Shown here piece by piece: positions 24,340-34,111 of a DNA stretch of 64,000 nucleotides. Source of the stretch: Haloactinopolyspora alba (lineage in GTDB: Bacteria > Actinomycetota > Actinomycetes > Jiangellales > Jiangellaceae); the NCBI RefSeq assembly GCF_003014555.1, contig NZ_PYGE01000001.1:248001-312000 (forward strand), given 5' to 3'. A program made the translations under genes and the position numbers. The notes below the pieces were generated by a model, which saw only the letters and a program-made list of their open reading frames with translations, had not been told where the DNA came from and searched no databases. The number at the start of each line of letters is the position of its first letter. The stretch's first letter is position 1.

Positions 24340-24560
24340 TCGGCTGGGGCGCGATGTCACTGGGCACGCTGCTCGGCGGCGCCCTGGTCGCGGCCGGCGA
24401 AACCGTGCTCGGCCGTGAGTGGGCGCTGCGCACACCGTTTCTCGTTGCCGCGGCGATGCACGTAGCGTTGCTCGTCTACGTCGCGCCGCGGTTGACCACC
24501 CGCCGGATCGAACAAGCCAGGGTTCAGGCGTCGAACACCGCCGGCAACGTCGACTCGTGA
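24340..24560 (+). pseudogene. C-terminal remnant of an MFS transporter
   Basis: The frame reads WGAMSLGTLLGGALVAAGE, then LRTPFLVAAAMHVALLVYVA and PRLTTRRIEQAR: the last two transmembrane helices and tail typical of a drug-type MFS transporter. The other ten helices are absent, and upstream sequence in the same frame is not membrane-like. The stop at 24558-24560 lies inside the end of the convergent purL gene. This is a truncated relic. Confidence 0.6.
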
Positions 24561-26791
24561 GCGTTCCGCAGCTCGTCGACACCGACAGCGAGAACGTTCT
24601 GGACGTCGAGCACGCCGCCGTCGTCGACGACGCCGATGCGCTGGTGGCCGAACCGCCGCGCCGTGCACATGTCGGTGAAGCGGACCTCCTCGGACCGCGG
24701 CACGGACACGATCGCCCGCGCCTGCGACTCGGAGAACAGGAACACGAACGGATCGACGCCGTCGGGAACCCACACCCGCGCGCCGGTGCCGTGCCGGAGG
24801 ACCGCCTCGGCCAGTGCCTGCGCGACGCCGCCGTCGGAGACGTCGTGCGCCGCGTCGACGAGCCCGTCCCTCGACGCGTTGACCAGGATCTCCGCGAGTT
24901 CACGTTCGGCGTCGAGGTCGACGGACGGCGGCATCCCGCCGAGGTGCCCGTGCGTCACCCACGCCCACTCCGAGCCGCCGAACTCGTCGCCGGTCTCGCC
25001 GAGCAGGTAGATCACCTGGCCGGGCTCGCGGAAGCCCTGCGGGATTCGCCGGCCGACGTCGTCGAGCACGCCCAGCACGCCGACGACCGGGGTCGGCAGG
25101 ATGGCGGCCTCGCCGGTCTGGTTGTAAAGCGAGACGTTCCCGCCGGTGACCGGCGTGCCGAGCACCTGGCAGGCGTCCGCGAGCCCTCGTACGGCCTCGG
25201 CGAACTGCCACATGACAGCAGGGTCCTCCGGCGAGCCGAAGTTGAGGCAGTCGGTCACGGCCAGCGGGCGGGCTCCGGTGGTCGCGACGTTGCGGTACGC
25301 CTCGGCCAGCGCGAGCTGCGCTCCGGTGTACGGGTCGAGCTTGGTGTAACGGCCGTTGCCGTCGGTGGACACCGCGACCCCCAGCCCGCTGGACTCGTCG
25401 AGACGCAGCACACCGGCGTCCTCTGGCTGGGCGAGGACGGTGTTGCCCAGAACGTAGCGGTCGTACTGGTCGGTGACCCAGGCCTTGGACGCGAGGTTCG
25501 GCGAGGCGAGCATCCGCAGCAGCGTGTCGCGCAGCTCGGCGCCGGTGGACGGACGGGGCAGCGCCGACGGGGATGCCGCCTGCAGCTCGTCCTGCCAGGC
25601 CGGACGCGCGTAGGGCCGCTCGTACACCGGGCCCTCGTGCGCGACCGTGCGCGGGTCGACGTCCACGATGGTCTCGCCGTGCCAGTCGATGACCAACCGT
25701 CCGGTGCCGGTGACCTCGCCGATGACGGCGGTCTCGACGTCCCACTTGCCGGTGACGGCGAGGAACGCGTCGAGGTTCTCGGGCGTGACGACGCCCATCA
25801 TCCGCTCCTGCGACTCCGACATCAGGATCTCGCCGGGGGTCAGGGTGGGGTCACGCAGCAGTACCGTCTCGAGGTCGACGTGCATGCCGCCGTCGCCGTT
25901 GCTGGCCAGCTCGGACGTCGCGCAGGAGATGCCGGCGGCGCCGAGGTCCTGGATGCCGTCGACCAGCCGCCGCTCGAACAGCTCGAGGCAGCACTCGATC
26001 AGCACCTTCTCCATGAACGGGTCGCCCACCTGCACCGACGGGCGCTTGCTCGACTTGCTGTCGTCGAAGCTCTCGGAGGCCAGGATGGACGCGCCGCCGA
26101 TGCCGTCGCCGCCGGTGCGGGCGCCGAACAGGACGACCTTGTTACCGACGCCGGAGGCGCTGGCGAGATGGATGTCCTCGTGCCGCATCACGCCCACGCA
26201 GAGGGCGTTGACCAGCGGGTTCGCCGCGTAGCTCGGGTCGAAGACGACCTCGCCGCCGATGTTCGGCAGCCCCAGGCAGTTGCCGTAGCCGCCGACGCCG
26301 GCCACGACCCCCGGCAGCACCCGCTTCGTGTCGTCGGCGTCCATCGGCCCGAACCGCAGCGGGTCCATGACCGCCACCGGGCGCGCGCCCATGGCGAGGA
26401 TGTCGCGCACGATGCCGCCGACGCCGGTGGCGGCGCCCTGGTAGGGCTCGACGTAGGACGGGTGGTTGTGCGACTCCACCTTGAAGGTCACGGCCAGGCC
26501 GTTGCCGATGTCGACGACGCCGGCGTTCTCGCCCATGCCGACCAGCAGCGCGTCGCTCGCCGGCGCCTTCTGCCCGAACTGGCGCAGGTGCGCCTTGGAG
26601 CTCTTGTACGAGCAGTGCTCGGACCACATGACGCTGTACATGGCGAGCTCGGAGTTGGTGGGGCGGCGCCCGAGGATGTCCCGGATACGGGTGTACTCGT
26701 GCTCCTTCAGCCCCAGCTCGTCCCACGGCTGCGCCTGGTCGGGGGTCTTGGCGGCGGCGTCGGTGGTGTCGAGTTCGCGGTGCGTCGTCAC
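24524..26791 (-). CDS. purL: Phosphoribosylformylglycinamidine synthase subunit PurL
   Basis: A 755-residue small-type PurL, the ATP-dependent synthetase subunit of step 4 of purine synthesis (FGAR to FGAM). Characteristic stretches include [66 protein letters not shown] and, in the second half, [11 protein letters not shown] and [13 protein letters not shown]. The GTG at 26791 overlaps the purQ stop by 4 bp (GTGA). The PurS/PurQ/PurL complex is encoded in order by this operon. Confidence 0.95.
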   Translation of the reverse strand: MTTHRELDTTDAAAKTPDQAQPWDELGLKEHEYTRIRDILGRRPTNSELAMYSVMWSEHCSYKSSKAHLRQFGQKAPASDALLVGMGENAGVVDIGNGLAVTFKVESHNHPSYVEPYQGAATGVGGIVRDILAMGARPVAVMDPLRFGPMDADDTKRVLPGVVAGVGGYGNCLGLPNIGGEVVFDPSYAANPLVNALCVGVMRHEDIHLASASGVGNKVVLFGARTGGDGIGGASILASESFDDSKSSKRPSVQVGDPFMEKVLIECCLELFERRLVDGIQDLGAAGISCATSELASNGDGGMHVDLETVLLRDPTLTPGEILMSESQERMMGVVTPENLDAFLAVTGKWDVETAVIGEVTGTGRLVIDWHGETIVDVDPRTVAHEGPVYERPYARPAWQDELQAASPSALPRPSTGAELRDTLLRMLASPNLASKAWVTDQYDRYVLGNTVLAQPEDAGVLRLDESSGLGVAVSTDGNGRYTKLDPYTGAQLALAEAYRNVATTGARPLAVTDCLNFGSPEDPAVMWQFAEAVRGLADACQVLGTPVTGGNVSLYNQTGEAAILPTPVVGVLGVLDDVGRRIPQGFREPGQVIYLLGETGDEFGGSEWAWVTHGHLGGMPPSVDLDAERELAEILVNASRDGLVDAAHDVSDGGVAQALAEAVLRHGTGARVWVPDGVDPFVFLFSESQARAIVSVPRSEEVRFTDMCTARRFGHQRIGVVDDGGVLDVQNVLAVGVDELRNAHESTLPAVFDA

Positions 26792-27471
26792 GCTCGGGCC
26801 ATTCCTTCGATCGTTTCCAGCACGGACGTGAAGAAGCCGAGACCGTCGGTGCTGCCCGGCCCCACGGTGGGCTCGACCGCGTGCTCGGGGTGCGGCATCA
26901 GCCCGACGACGTTGCCGGCGGCGTTGGTCACGCCCGCGATGTCGCGCAGGGAGCCGTTGGGGTTGTGTCCGTCGTAGCGGAAGGCCACCCGGCCCTCGCC
27001 CTCGAGCTGGTCCAGGGTGCGCTCGTCGGCGACGTAGCAGCCGTCGATGTTCTTCAGCGGGACGACGATGCGCTCGCCGGGCTCGTAGGCCGAGGTCCAC
27101 GCGGTGTCGGCGTTCTCGACCCGCAACGGCTGGTCGCGGCAGACGAACCGCAGCCGGTCGTTGCGGATCATCGCGCCGGGCAGCAGATGTGTCTCGCACA
27201 GCACCTGGAAGCCGTTGCAGATGCCGAGCACCGGCATCCCGCCGCGGGCGGCGTCGACCACGGCCCTCATCACCGGGGCCATCCCCGCGATGGCTCCGGC
27301 GCGCAGGTAGTCGCCGTAGGAGAATCCGCCGGGCAGCACGACGGCGTCGACACCGTGCAGGTCGGCGTCGGCGTGCCAGAGCTCGACCGCGTCGCCGCCG
27401 GCGAGACGGACGGCTCGCGCCGCGTCACGGTCGTCCAGGGAGCCGGGAAAGGTCACCACACCGATGCGCAC
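26788..27471 (-). CDS. purQ: Phosphoribosylformylglycinamidine synthase subunit PurQ
   Basis: A 227-residue class I glutamine amidotransferase supplying ammonia to PurL. It has [37 protein letters not shown], the nucleophile Cys in [13 protein letters not shown] and the His/Glu pair in LMPHPEHA. The GTG start is 4 nt from the purS stop and the stop overlaps the purL start, so the three subunits are translationally coupled. Confidence 0.95.
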   Translation of the reverse strand: MRIGVVTFPGSLDDRDAARAVRLAGGDAVELWHADADLHGVDAVVLPGGFSYGDYLRAGAIAGMAPVMRAVVDAARGGMPVLGICNGFQVLCETHLLPGAMIRNDRLRFVCRDQPLRVENADTAWTSAYEPGERIVVPLKNIDGCYVADERTLDQLEGEGRVAFRYDGHNPNGSLRDIAGVTNAAGNVVGLMPHPEHAVEPTVGPGSTDGLGFFTSVLETIEGMARA

Positions 27472-27474
27472 GGC

Positions 27475-27726
27475 TCACGCCTCGGTCTCGACGTGCAGGG
27501 TGTAGTCCTCGATGACCGGGTTGGACAGGAGCGTGGAGGCGGCACGCTCGATCTCGGCGACGGCTTCGGGGCCGGCGTCGCCGGTGAGCTCGATCTCGAA
27601 CCGCTTGCCTTGGCGGACGGAGGCGACACCGTCGAACCCGAGCCGGTCGAAGGCGCCGTGCACGGCCTTGCCCTGGGGGTCGAGTATCTCCGGTTTCAGC
27701 ATGACGTCGACGACGACGCGGGACAC
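27475..27726 (-). CDS. purS: Phosphoribosylformylglycinamidine synthase subunit PurS
   Basis: An 83-residue PurS, the small scaffold that bridges PurQ and PurL in the three-subunit synthase. It matches the family in length and in VDVMLKPEILDPQGKAV, FDGVASVRQGKRFEIEL and the terminal NPVIEDYTLHVE. The GTG follows GAGGAG. A TATCCT at 27770-27765 on the minus strand is a candidate -10 for the purSQL operon. Confidence 0.92.
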   Translation of the reverse strand: MSRVVVDVMLKPEILDPQGKAVHGAFDRLGFDGVASVRQGKRFEIELTGDAGPEAVAEIERAASTLLSNPVIEDYTLHVETEA

Positions 27727-27781
27727 GGGCGGTGCTCCTCACCAGCGGACGACGGGGCGTGCCCAGGATACCCAGCCCGCG

Positions 27782-28273
27782 TCAGTCCGGGACGACCAGC
27801 CGGAAACCCACGCCGCGGACGGAGACCACCCGCAGCTCGGCGACCGCGACGGCGAGCCGTTTGCGCAGCCGCTTGACGGCGGAGACGACCGGGTCGGCGT
27901 CACCGAGGTAGCGGGTCTTCCAGATCCGTGACATCAGTTCCTCGAAGGTCCACACCCGGCCCGCGTCGCTGGCCAGGGTGGCCATCAGGTCGAACTCGCG
28001 CGCGCTGAGCTCGATGTTCACCCCGGCCCACGTGACCTCGCGCGCGGTGGCGTCGACCCGGAGATGACCGTGCACGATGATGTCGGCCGACTCGGACCGT
28101 CGAGATGCCGGCGGTTGCTCGCGCAACAGGCCACGCGCGGTGTCGGTGTCCGGCGCCACCAGGACCACCGCCCGTCTGTCCACAGCTTCCGCGATTCCTG
28201 CCGTGTCCTCCAGCGTCGTGCCCACGCAGATGACGTACGGCGCGCTGATTCCGGATGACGGTGTCTCCGTCAC
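27782..28273 (-). CDS. OmpR/PhoB-type winged-helix regulator with atypical N-terminus
   Basis: A 163-residue protein with a C-terminal OmpR-type DNA-binding domain (LRVDATAREVTWAGVNIELS, REFDLMATLASDAGRVWTFE, VKRLRKRL, VRGVGFRLV). The N-terminal ~70 residues are too short for a full receiver domain and show no conserved acidic pocket, so it is not an ordinary response regulator. The start is uncertain: GTG at 28273 follows GGGGTGG; an ATG at 28315 would add 14 residues. It is divergent from the large subtilase gene, which it may control. Confidence 0.75.
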   Translation of the reverse strand: MTETPSSGISAPYVICVGTTLEDTAGIAEAVDRRAVVLVAPDTDTARGLLREQPPASRRSESADIIVHGHLRVDATAREVTWAGVNIELSAREFDLMATLASDAGRVWTFEELMSRIWKTRYLGDADPVVSAVKRLRKRLAVAVAELRVVSVRGVGFRLVVPD

Positions 28274-28309
28274 GGCACACCACCCCTTGAGGAAACCCCT
28301 TACCCGCCC

Positions 28310-28327
28310 TGTCATGTGAGCATGACA
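28310..28327. promoter_or_regulatory. 18-bp palindrome upstream of the winged-helix gene
   Basis: TGTCATG-TGAG-CATGACA has perfect 7-bp arms. A further self-complementary GTCATGAC lies at 28413-28420. Both are in the 284-bp gap between the regulator and the divergent subtilase and share GTCATG, so they are candidate binding sites for that regulator. Confidence 0.45.
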
Positions 28328-28557
28328 TCTTTGCCTCGGTTTGTGTATGTCTGCCGGAGTTTTTCCCATTAATCGGTCGTCAAGTCGGAGTCACTCCGGC
28401 GTGGCCCGGTCAGTCATGACCGCATATTGCCCATGTCGCGACCTTGTCCACCGATAGTTCATATCGCAAGGATGACTGCACCGCATATCGGGACGCTCGT
28501 GGCGAAGATGTCCGATCGCGTCGAGTCACGGTGTCCGCTCGATCCGAGGAGGTTCCC

Positions 28558-31500
28558 GTGCAGCATCCACCACCACGACGCCGGCGACATCTCGCCGTCC
28601 TGCTCTCGGTGTTCGCCCTGATCGCGACCGTGCTGGGCGCGGCGCCCGCGGCCCAGGCCGACTTCGGCCGCCCCGCCGAGCCCGTCGACCCGATGGACAA
28701 GATCGAACAGGGCGTCTTCGACGACCTGGACACGAAGAACGTCGCCGACTACTGGGTCCGGCTCAGCGCGAAGGCCGACACCGGCAAGGCCGCGACCACC
28801 GACGACTGGACCACACGCGGTCAGCAGGTGGTCGACGAGCTGAAGAGCACCGCGCGGCGCTCACAGGCCGGCGTACGCAAACTGCTGGACAGCCGCGGGA
28901 TCGGCTACGAACCGTACTGGATCACCAACGCGATCCTGGTGCGCGACGGCGACCGGGCGCTGGCCGAACGGCTGGCCGCGATGGACGCCGTCGAACAGAT
29001 CCGGGCGCCGCGGACGTACCAGCCGCCCGACCCGGTCGAGTCCAAGCCGTCCTCGGACATGGGAACGAACGCTCTCGAGTGGGGCGTGGAGAACATCAAT
29101 GCCGACGACGTCTGGGCCGACTACGGCGTCACCGGCGAGGGCATCGTCGTCGCCAACATCGACAGCGGTGTCGACTACGACCACCCCGCGCTGGTCGACT
29201 CGTACCGCGGCAACAACGGTGACGGGACCTTCGACCACGACTACAACTGGTTCGACGCCACCGGCACCAGCGACGAGCCCTTCGACGGGGCCGCCAGCTC
29301 GCACGGCACCCACACCATGGGCACCATGGCCGGCGACGACGGCGAAGGCAACCAGATCGGTGTCGCGCCTGGCGTTCAGTGGATCGCCGCCAACGGCTGC
29401 AACACCTGCTCCGACGCGGACCTGATCGCCTCCGGTGAGTGGATGCTGGCGCCAACGGACCTCAACGGCGAGAACCCGGACGTGTCGATGCGCCCGCACA
29501 TCATCAACAACTCGTGGGGCAGCCGGTTCCCGTCGAACGACCCGTTCATGGAGGACATCCTCAACGAGTGGGCGGCGTCGGGGATCTTCGGCGTCTGGTC
29601 GAACGGCAACAGCGGCAGCTCCTGCGAGAGCAGCGGATCGCCGGGCAGCCGCATCATCAACTACTCGGTCGGCGCCTACGACAGCTCCGGTTCCATCGCC
29701 TCGTTCTCCGCCCGCGGACCGGGCCAGGAGGGCGAGATCAAACCGAACATCGCCGCGCCCGGCGTCGACGTCCGCTCGTCCGTCGACGGCGGCGGGTACG
29801 GGTTCTTGTCCGGAACGTCGATGGCGTCGCCACACGTCGCGGGTGCGATCGCGCTGCTGTGGTCCGGCGCGCCGGCGCTGATCGGTGACGTCGACGGCAC
29901 CCGGACGCTGTTGAACGAGACGGCCATCGACACCGCCGACGACCAGTGCGGCGGCACCCCGGAGAACAACAACGTCTGGGGCGAAGGCAAGCTGGACGCG
30001 CTGGCCCTTCTGGACGCCGCACCCACCGGCGACACCGGCACGTTGGCGGGCACGGTCACCGACGCCGACGGCGCCCCCGTCGAAGGCGCAACGGTCAGCG
30101 TCACCGGTCCCATGGAACGCGAGACCAGCACCGACGCCGTCGGCGCCTACGGGCTGACCCTGAGCACCGGCAGCTACGCCGTCACGGTGTCCGCGTTCGG
30201 TTACGAGACCACGACGACCACCGTCGAGATCGTCGCCGAGGAGACGGCGACCCACGACGTCACTCTCGAGACGGCGACGTCGTTCCCGGTCAGCGGCACC
30301 GTCACCGACGCCGTCAGCGGCGAGCCGGTCGCCGGCGCCACGGTGACCGTCGACGGGACGTCCATCGCGCCGGCGACCACCGACGCCACCGGCGCGTACA
30401 CCTTCGACTCGGTCCCGGCGGGCTCGTACACCGTGACGGCCGACGGCGGCCGGTGCAGCGTGCCGGTGACCGAGGACCTGACCGTCGACGGCCCCACGAC
30501 ACTGGACGTGGTGCTGGAGAAGCGGACGGACGGGTTCGGCTACTTCTGCTCCACCGGGCCGGCCGACTACGTCGAGGGCGACACGCCCGTCGGCCTCAGC
30601 GGGGACGAGTCGACCACGACGGTGGAGCTGCCGTTCGACTTCCCGCTGTACGGCGAGAGCTACGACACCGCGTACCTGTCCACGAACGGGCACCTGAACT
30701 TCCTGGAGCCCGTGACCGACTACTCCAACTCGGAACTGCCGGAGTCGTCGGCGCCGAACGCGGCGCTCTACCCGTTCTGGGACGACATGCGCGTCGACGA
30801 CACCGCGTCGGTCCACACCGGAACGGTGGACGGCGGGTTCGTCATCGAGTACCGCGACGTCGAGTTCTTCGGCGATGACGACGTGCGTGTCGACTTCGCC
30901 GTCACGCTGCACGAGGACGGTTCGATCGACTTCGCCTACCGCAACCTCGACCCCGGCGTGGAGCGTGAACTGGGCGCCAGCGCGACGGTCGGTATCGAGA
31001 ACGCCGACGGCACGGACGCGTTGCAGTACTCGTTCAACGAGGCCGCGTTGTCCAGTGGCACCGGCATCACGTTCGCGCTGCCGCCGAACGGTTTCGTCAG
31101 CGGGACGGTCACCGACGCCAACGACGGCCTGCCGGTCGCCGGCGCGACGGTCAGCGCCGTCAGCCCCGACGGCACCGTGGCCCGAGAGGTGACGACCGGC
31201 GACGACGGCAGCTACTCGATGCAGTTGTTCCTCGGCTCGTACACGGTGCGGGCCGCGAACTCCGGTTACGTCACCGGCAGCGACGACCTGGTCGTCGACA
31301 CCGACGGCGAGACGAACACGGTCGACTTCGCGCTGAACACCGGTGTCGCCGACATCGAACACGACCCGCTGTCCTGGACGATCACCGAGGGACAGTCCAG
31401 GAGCGGCGAGGTCACCGTGACCAACACCGGCTCGGCGGACCTGAACTGGGAGATCGGCGAGCTGATCCGCAGCGCCGGCCGGCAGCGGACACCGTCGATC

Positions 31501-32970
31501 GACCGGGACGGTATGGCCAGGCAAGCGGACCCGAACGCGCGGACGGCCCTGGGCCTGTACACCGACGAGCAGCTGAAGCAGATGCGCAAGACCGAGCCCA
31601 CCCCGACCGACACCGGCGACGTTCTGCGGCAGTGGAACACCGAAGGGGTCTCGGTCGCCTGGGGCACCGGCTACGACGGCGACGTCTGGGTGTCCGACCC
31701 CGACGCCGTCACGAACCACCAGTTCAGCCCGGACGGCACACCCGGCGACGTGTTCTCCGGCGACTGGGGCGGCACCTGGAACGGCGACATGGCGCAGGAC
31801 ACCAGCTCGGGCGCGATGTGCCAGGTCAACGTCGGTGGGGACAACGCGATCCACTGCTTCGACCAGGCCGATGGCTCGGAGCAGTACACGATCTCCGGCT
31901 CCGGGTGGACCGGGATCTCGCAGCGCGGGCTCGCCTACAACCCGACGGACGACACGTTCTACGTCGGCGGCTGGAACGAGGGCGTCATCTACACCGTCGC
32001 GGGGCGGTCGCACGACAACCCGGGCGAGACGCTCGCGCAGTGCACACCGGAGGACGGTTCCATCGCCGGGCTGGCGTACAACCCGACGGCCGACGTCATC
32101 TGGATGGTGAACAGCTCACTGACCACGTACCTGTACCAGCTCAGCCCGGAGAACTGCGAGACGATCTCCACGATCGCGTTCCCCGAGCAGGGTTCCGGTC
32201 CGGGTGCCGGGCTGGCCATGAACGCCTCCGGCGCGCTGTGGGCCACCAGCCAGCTGTCCAACACCGCGTACCTGATCGACAGCGGTGTCCCGAACGTCAC
32301 GGACGTGCCGTGGGTCGGGTCCGACCCGTCGTCCGGCACGCTCGCACCGGGAGAGTCCACCACGGTGACGGTGACGGTCGACAGCACCGGCATCGAGCGT
32401 GGTCTGCACGAGGCGACGCTGAACATCGCCACGAACGCCGGACGGGTGCCGACCACGTCGGTCCCGGTCTCGATCCTGGTGCCGGCCTACCGGACCGGTG
32501 TCAACGCCGGTGGCGGCGAGCACACCGACGGCATCGGGGACCTGTGGTCTGGTGACCAGCGCTACTCGTCCGGCTCGTGGGGCTGGGTCGGTCAGCGAGC
32601 GCAGCCCGAGAAGACCGGCAAGACGGTCGGGGGTACCGACGAGCAGGGCCTGTTCCAGAGCAGGCGCCAGGGCATCTTCGGCTACCGGTTCGACGACGTC
32701 CCGGCCGGCACCTACGAGGTGGAGCTCGGCTTCGCCGAGTTCAAGGCGAACATGCTGCCGGCGAGGCGAGTGTTCGACGTGAGCGTCAACGGTGACTACG
32801 TGCTGGTGAACCACGACGTCGCCGCCGAGGTCCGCGGACTCTGGGCGGACGAGCACACGTTCGTCGTCGAGCACGAAGGCGGTCCGCTCGAGGTCACCTT
32901 CCACGACCGGTTCGGCTACCAGTTGCCGATCGTCAACGCCCTGCGCGTGACGGACCGGCCCGACCTGTAG
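28558..32970 (+). CDS. Large secreted multidomain subtilase (S8)
   Basis: A 1470-residue secreted serine protease. The GTG at 28558 has AGGAGG 5 nt upstream and opens a signal peptide (poly-Arg, hydrophobic core, AQA). An I9-like propeptide follows, then the bacillopeptidase F-like catalytic domain with D202 (NIDSGVDYDHP), H249 (SSHGTHTMG) and S421 (SGTSMASPHVAG). After it come two carboxypeptidase-regulatory-like beta repeats (GTVTDADGAPVEGATV and a second copy), a NIDO-like domain, a third regulatory-like repeat, BACON-like segments flanking a propeller-like region, and a C-terminal malectin-like domain from about 1310. The extra domains suggest binding to polysaccharide or matrix. It was probably acquired or built by domain accretion. 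Confidence 0.88.
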   Translation: MQHPPPRRRRHLAVLLSVFALIATVLGAAPAAQADFGRPAEPVDPMDKIEQGVFDDLDTKNVADYWVRLSAKADTGKAATTDDWTTRGQQVVDELKSTARRSQAGVRKLLDSRGIGYEPYWITNAILVRDGDRALAERLAAMDAVEQIRAPRTYQPPDPVESKPSSDMGTNALEWGVENINADDVWADYGVTGEGIVVANIDSGVDYDHPALVDSYRGNNGDGTFDHDYNWFDATGTSDEPFDGAASSHGTHTMGTMAGDDGEGNQIGVAPGVQWIAANGCNTCSDADLIASGEWMLAPTDLNGENPDVSMRPHIINNSWGSRFPSNDPFMEDILNEWAASGIFGVWSNGNSGSSCESSGSPGSRIINYSVGAYDSSGSIASFSARGPGQEGEIKPNIAAPGVDVRSSVDGGGYGFLSGTSMASPHVAGAIALLWSGAPALIGDVDGTRTLLNETAIDTADDQCGGTPENNNVWGEGKLDALALLDAAPTGDTGTLAGTVTDADGAPVEGATVSVTGPMERETSTDAVGAYGLTLSTGSYAVTVSAFGYETTTTTVEIVAEETATHDVTLETATSFPVSGTVTDAVSGEPVAGATVTVDGTSIAPATTDATGAYTFDSVPAGSYTVTADGGRCSVPVTEDLTVDGPTTLDVVLEKRTDGFGYFCSTGPADYVEGDTPVGLSGDESTTTVELPFDFPLYGESYDTAYLSTNGHLNFLEPVTDYSNSELPESSAPNAALYPFWDDMRVDDTASVHTGTVDGGFVIEYRDVEFFGDDDVRVDFAVTLHEDGSIDFAYRNLDPGVERELGASATVGIENADGTDALQYSFNEAALSSGTGITFALPPNGFVSGTVTDANDGLPVAGATVSAVSPDGTVAREVTTGDDGSYSMQLFLGSYTVRAANSGYVTGSDDLVVDTDGETNTVDFALNTGVADIEHDPLSWTITEGQSRSGEVTVTNTGSADLNWEIGELIRSAGRQRTPSIDRDGMARQADPNARTALGLYTDEQLKQMRKTEPTPTDTGDVLRQWNTEGVSVAWGTGYDGDVWVSDPDAVTNHQFSPDGTPGDVFSGDWGGTWNGDMAQDTSSGAMCQVNVGGDNAIHCFDQADGSEQYTISGSGWTGISQRGLAYNPTDDTFYVGGWNEGVIYTVAGRSHDNPGETLAQCTPEDGSIAGLAYNPTADVIWMVNSSLTTYLYQLSPENCETISTIAFPEQGSGPGAGLAMNASGALWATSQLSNTAYLIDSGVPNVTDVPWVGSDPSSGTLAPGESTTVTVTVDSTGIERGLHEATLNIATNAGRVPTTSVPVSILVPAYRTGVNAGGGEHTDGIGDLWSGDQRYSSGSWGWVGQRAQPEKTGKTVGGTDEQGLFQSRRQGIFGYRFDDVPAGTYEVELGFAEFKANMLPARRVFDVSVNGDYVLVNHDVAAEVRGLWADEHTFVVEHEGGPLEVTFHDRFGYQLPIVNALRVTDRPDL

Positions 32971-32984
32971 GAGTTCGATCCACG

Positions 32985-33770
32985 TCATTCGAGTCCCGGG
33001 GACGGTGTCTGCGCGACACCGTCCCCGGATTCGTTCGTCATCTCCCGCAGCACGCGAAGGACGCGTAGCGCGTACTCGTCGGCGACGACGTCGATCTCGT
33101 GCACGGGCGCGACCCGGACCCGGCCATGCGGCGTCTCGACGTGGACGTGCCGGGACACGTCGTCCGGCGGAGCCAGCCGCGTCCGCGCTTCGGAGAACGC
33201 GCAGCGCAGCCAGAAGGTCCCGTCCGGACAGTGTGCAGCCAGCCAGGCACGTAGCTGCGCTCCCAGCGGTTCCGGGTTCGACCGCGGCACCCGGAACTTC
33301 GGACCACGTCGACGCGCCGCCTCGACGATGTAGCTGTGCTCGGTCACCAACCCCGCCAGCGCTTCGAAGGTCTCAGGGGTGTCCGCGACCGCGAGATCGT
33401 AGTGATCGGCCGGCAACGGCGCGCCCAACAGGCTCGCCGCCGCCAACCCTTCGACCCGGTACGCGACGCGGGCCAGTTCGGTGAACGACACCCACCGCGA
33501 CACGGCGACGCGGTCGTCCAGGGGCTCGGACGCCACTCGAGCGATAGCCGCACGCACATCCGCGTCGAGCTGTTCGAGTTCGGCCCGGATCTGCCACCCG
33601 GCCGCCGCGAGAATGGCCGTCAACGTCCCGATCGACGGCGCCCTGTTGCCGCACTCGTAGCGCGAGAGCGCGTGCCTACTGACATCCGCCCGCTCGGCCA
33701 ACACTCGCTGAGACAAGCCCGCGGCGAACCGCGCCTGTTTGATCAATCCGCCCGTGTCCACAATGGACAC
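32985..33770 (-). CDS. XRE-family regulator with unassigned C-terminal domain
   Basis: A 261-residue protein. Residues 5-60 are a Cro/C1-type helix-turn-helix (LIKQARFAAGLSQRVLAERA, SRHALSRYECGNRAPS). Residues about 95-245 form a second domain that I cannot name firmly; YRVEGLAAASLLGAPLPADH followed by YDLAVAD has the Gly-rich turn and Asp-x-x spacing seen in some nucleotidyltransferase-fold proteins, but a conserved catalytic pair is not clear. The GTG start lies within a palindrome GTGTCCA-CAA-TGGACAC, which suggests autoregulation. No partner gene is adjacent on the same strand. Confidence 0.7.
   Translation of the reverse strand: MSIVDTGGLIKQARFAAGLSQRVLAERADVSRHALSRYECGNRAPSIGTLTAILAAAGWQIRAELEQLDADVRAAIARVASEPLDDRVAVSRWVSFTELARVAYRVEGLAAASLLGAPLPADHYDLAVADTPETFEALAGLVTEHSYIVEAARRRGPKFRVPRSNPEPLGAQLRAWLAAHCPDGTFWLRCAFSEARTRLAPPDDVSRHVHVETPHGRVRVAPVHEIDVVADEYALRVLRVLREMTNESGDGVAQTPSPGLE
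32996..33028. terminator. Strong hairpin between convergent genes
   Basis: CCGGGGACGGTGTC (32996-33009) pairs perfectly with 33015-33028 around a 5-nt loop, a 14-bp GC-rich stem. It starts 25 bp after the subtilase stop and lies inside the last codons of the convergent XRE gene. It fits a terminator, at least for the subtilase transcript. Confidence 0.6.
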
Positions 33771-33851
33771 TCTGTCGCCGGACGACGATGTCGACCACGT
33801 CCGGCCGAGCGAATGTGGACAACCGCCACACGTACCGGCCCCTGTGGACGA
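33754..33851. promoter_or_regulatory. Cluster of GTGGACA half-sites upstream of the XRE gene
   Basis: The palindrome GTGTCCA-CAA-TGGACAC (33754-33770) covers the start codon, and further half-sites TGTGGACAA (33814-33822) and TGTGGACGA (33843-33851) lie upstream. The repetition of one 7-mer in about 100 bp fits an autoregulatory operator of the XRE protein. Confidence 0.45.
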
Positions 33852-33895
33852 CGTTGCAGCGTCCGCAGGGTTGGGGGCAGGTGCTTCCTGTCGAG

Positions 33896-34100
33896 GTAGT
33901 GACGTGGAGGCAACTGGTTGCTCGCCGTGTCACCGCCTGACGGTCAGGGGCTTCCGCACTGAGATGACACAGCAGACAACCATGGATCACAACGTCACCA
34001 CCTGACGATCAAACGCTTTCCCACTGAGATGACACAGGAGGCAACGGATGCTCGCTGTGTCACCCTGCGAGGAAATCGACCGTCTGCTACGGAGATGACA
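33896..34100. repeat. Imperfect ~65-bp tandem repeat array
   Basis: GAGATGACACA recurs at 33961 and 34026, a weaker copy (GTAGTGACGTG) begins near 33896 and a truncated one near 34092. The units share a GGCAAC core followed by GTGTCACC and end in CCCACT or CGCACT. The third unit has perfect arms TGACACAG (34030-34037) and CTGTGTCA (34055-34062). No gene is visible in the 428-bp gap 33771-34198 that holds this array. Confidence 0.7.
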
Positions 34101-34111
34101 TGACCGGCTGC

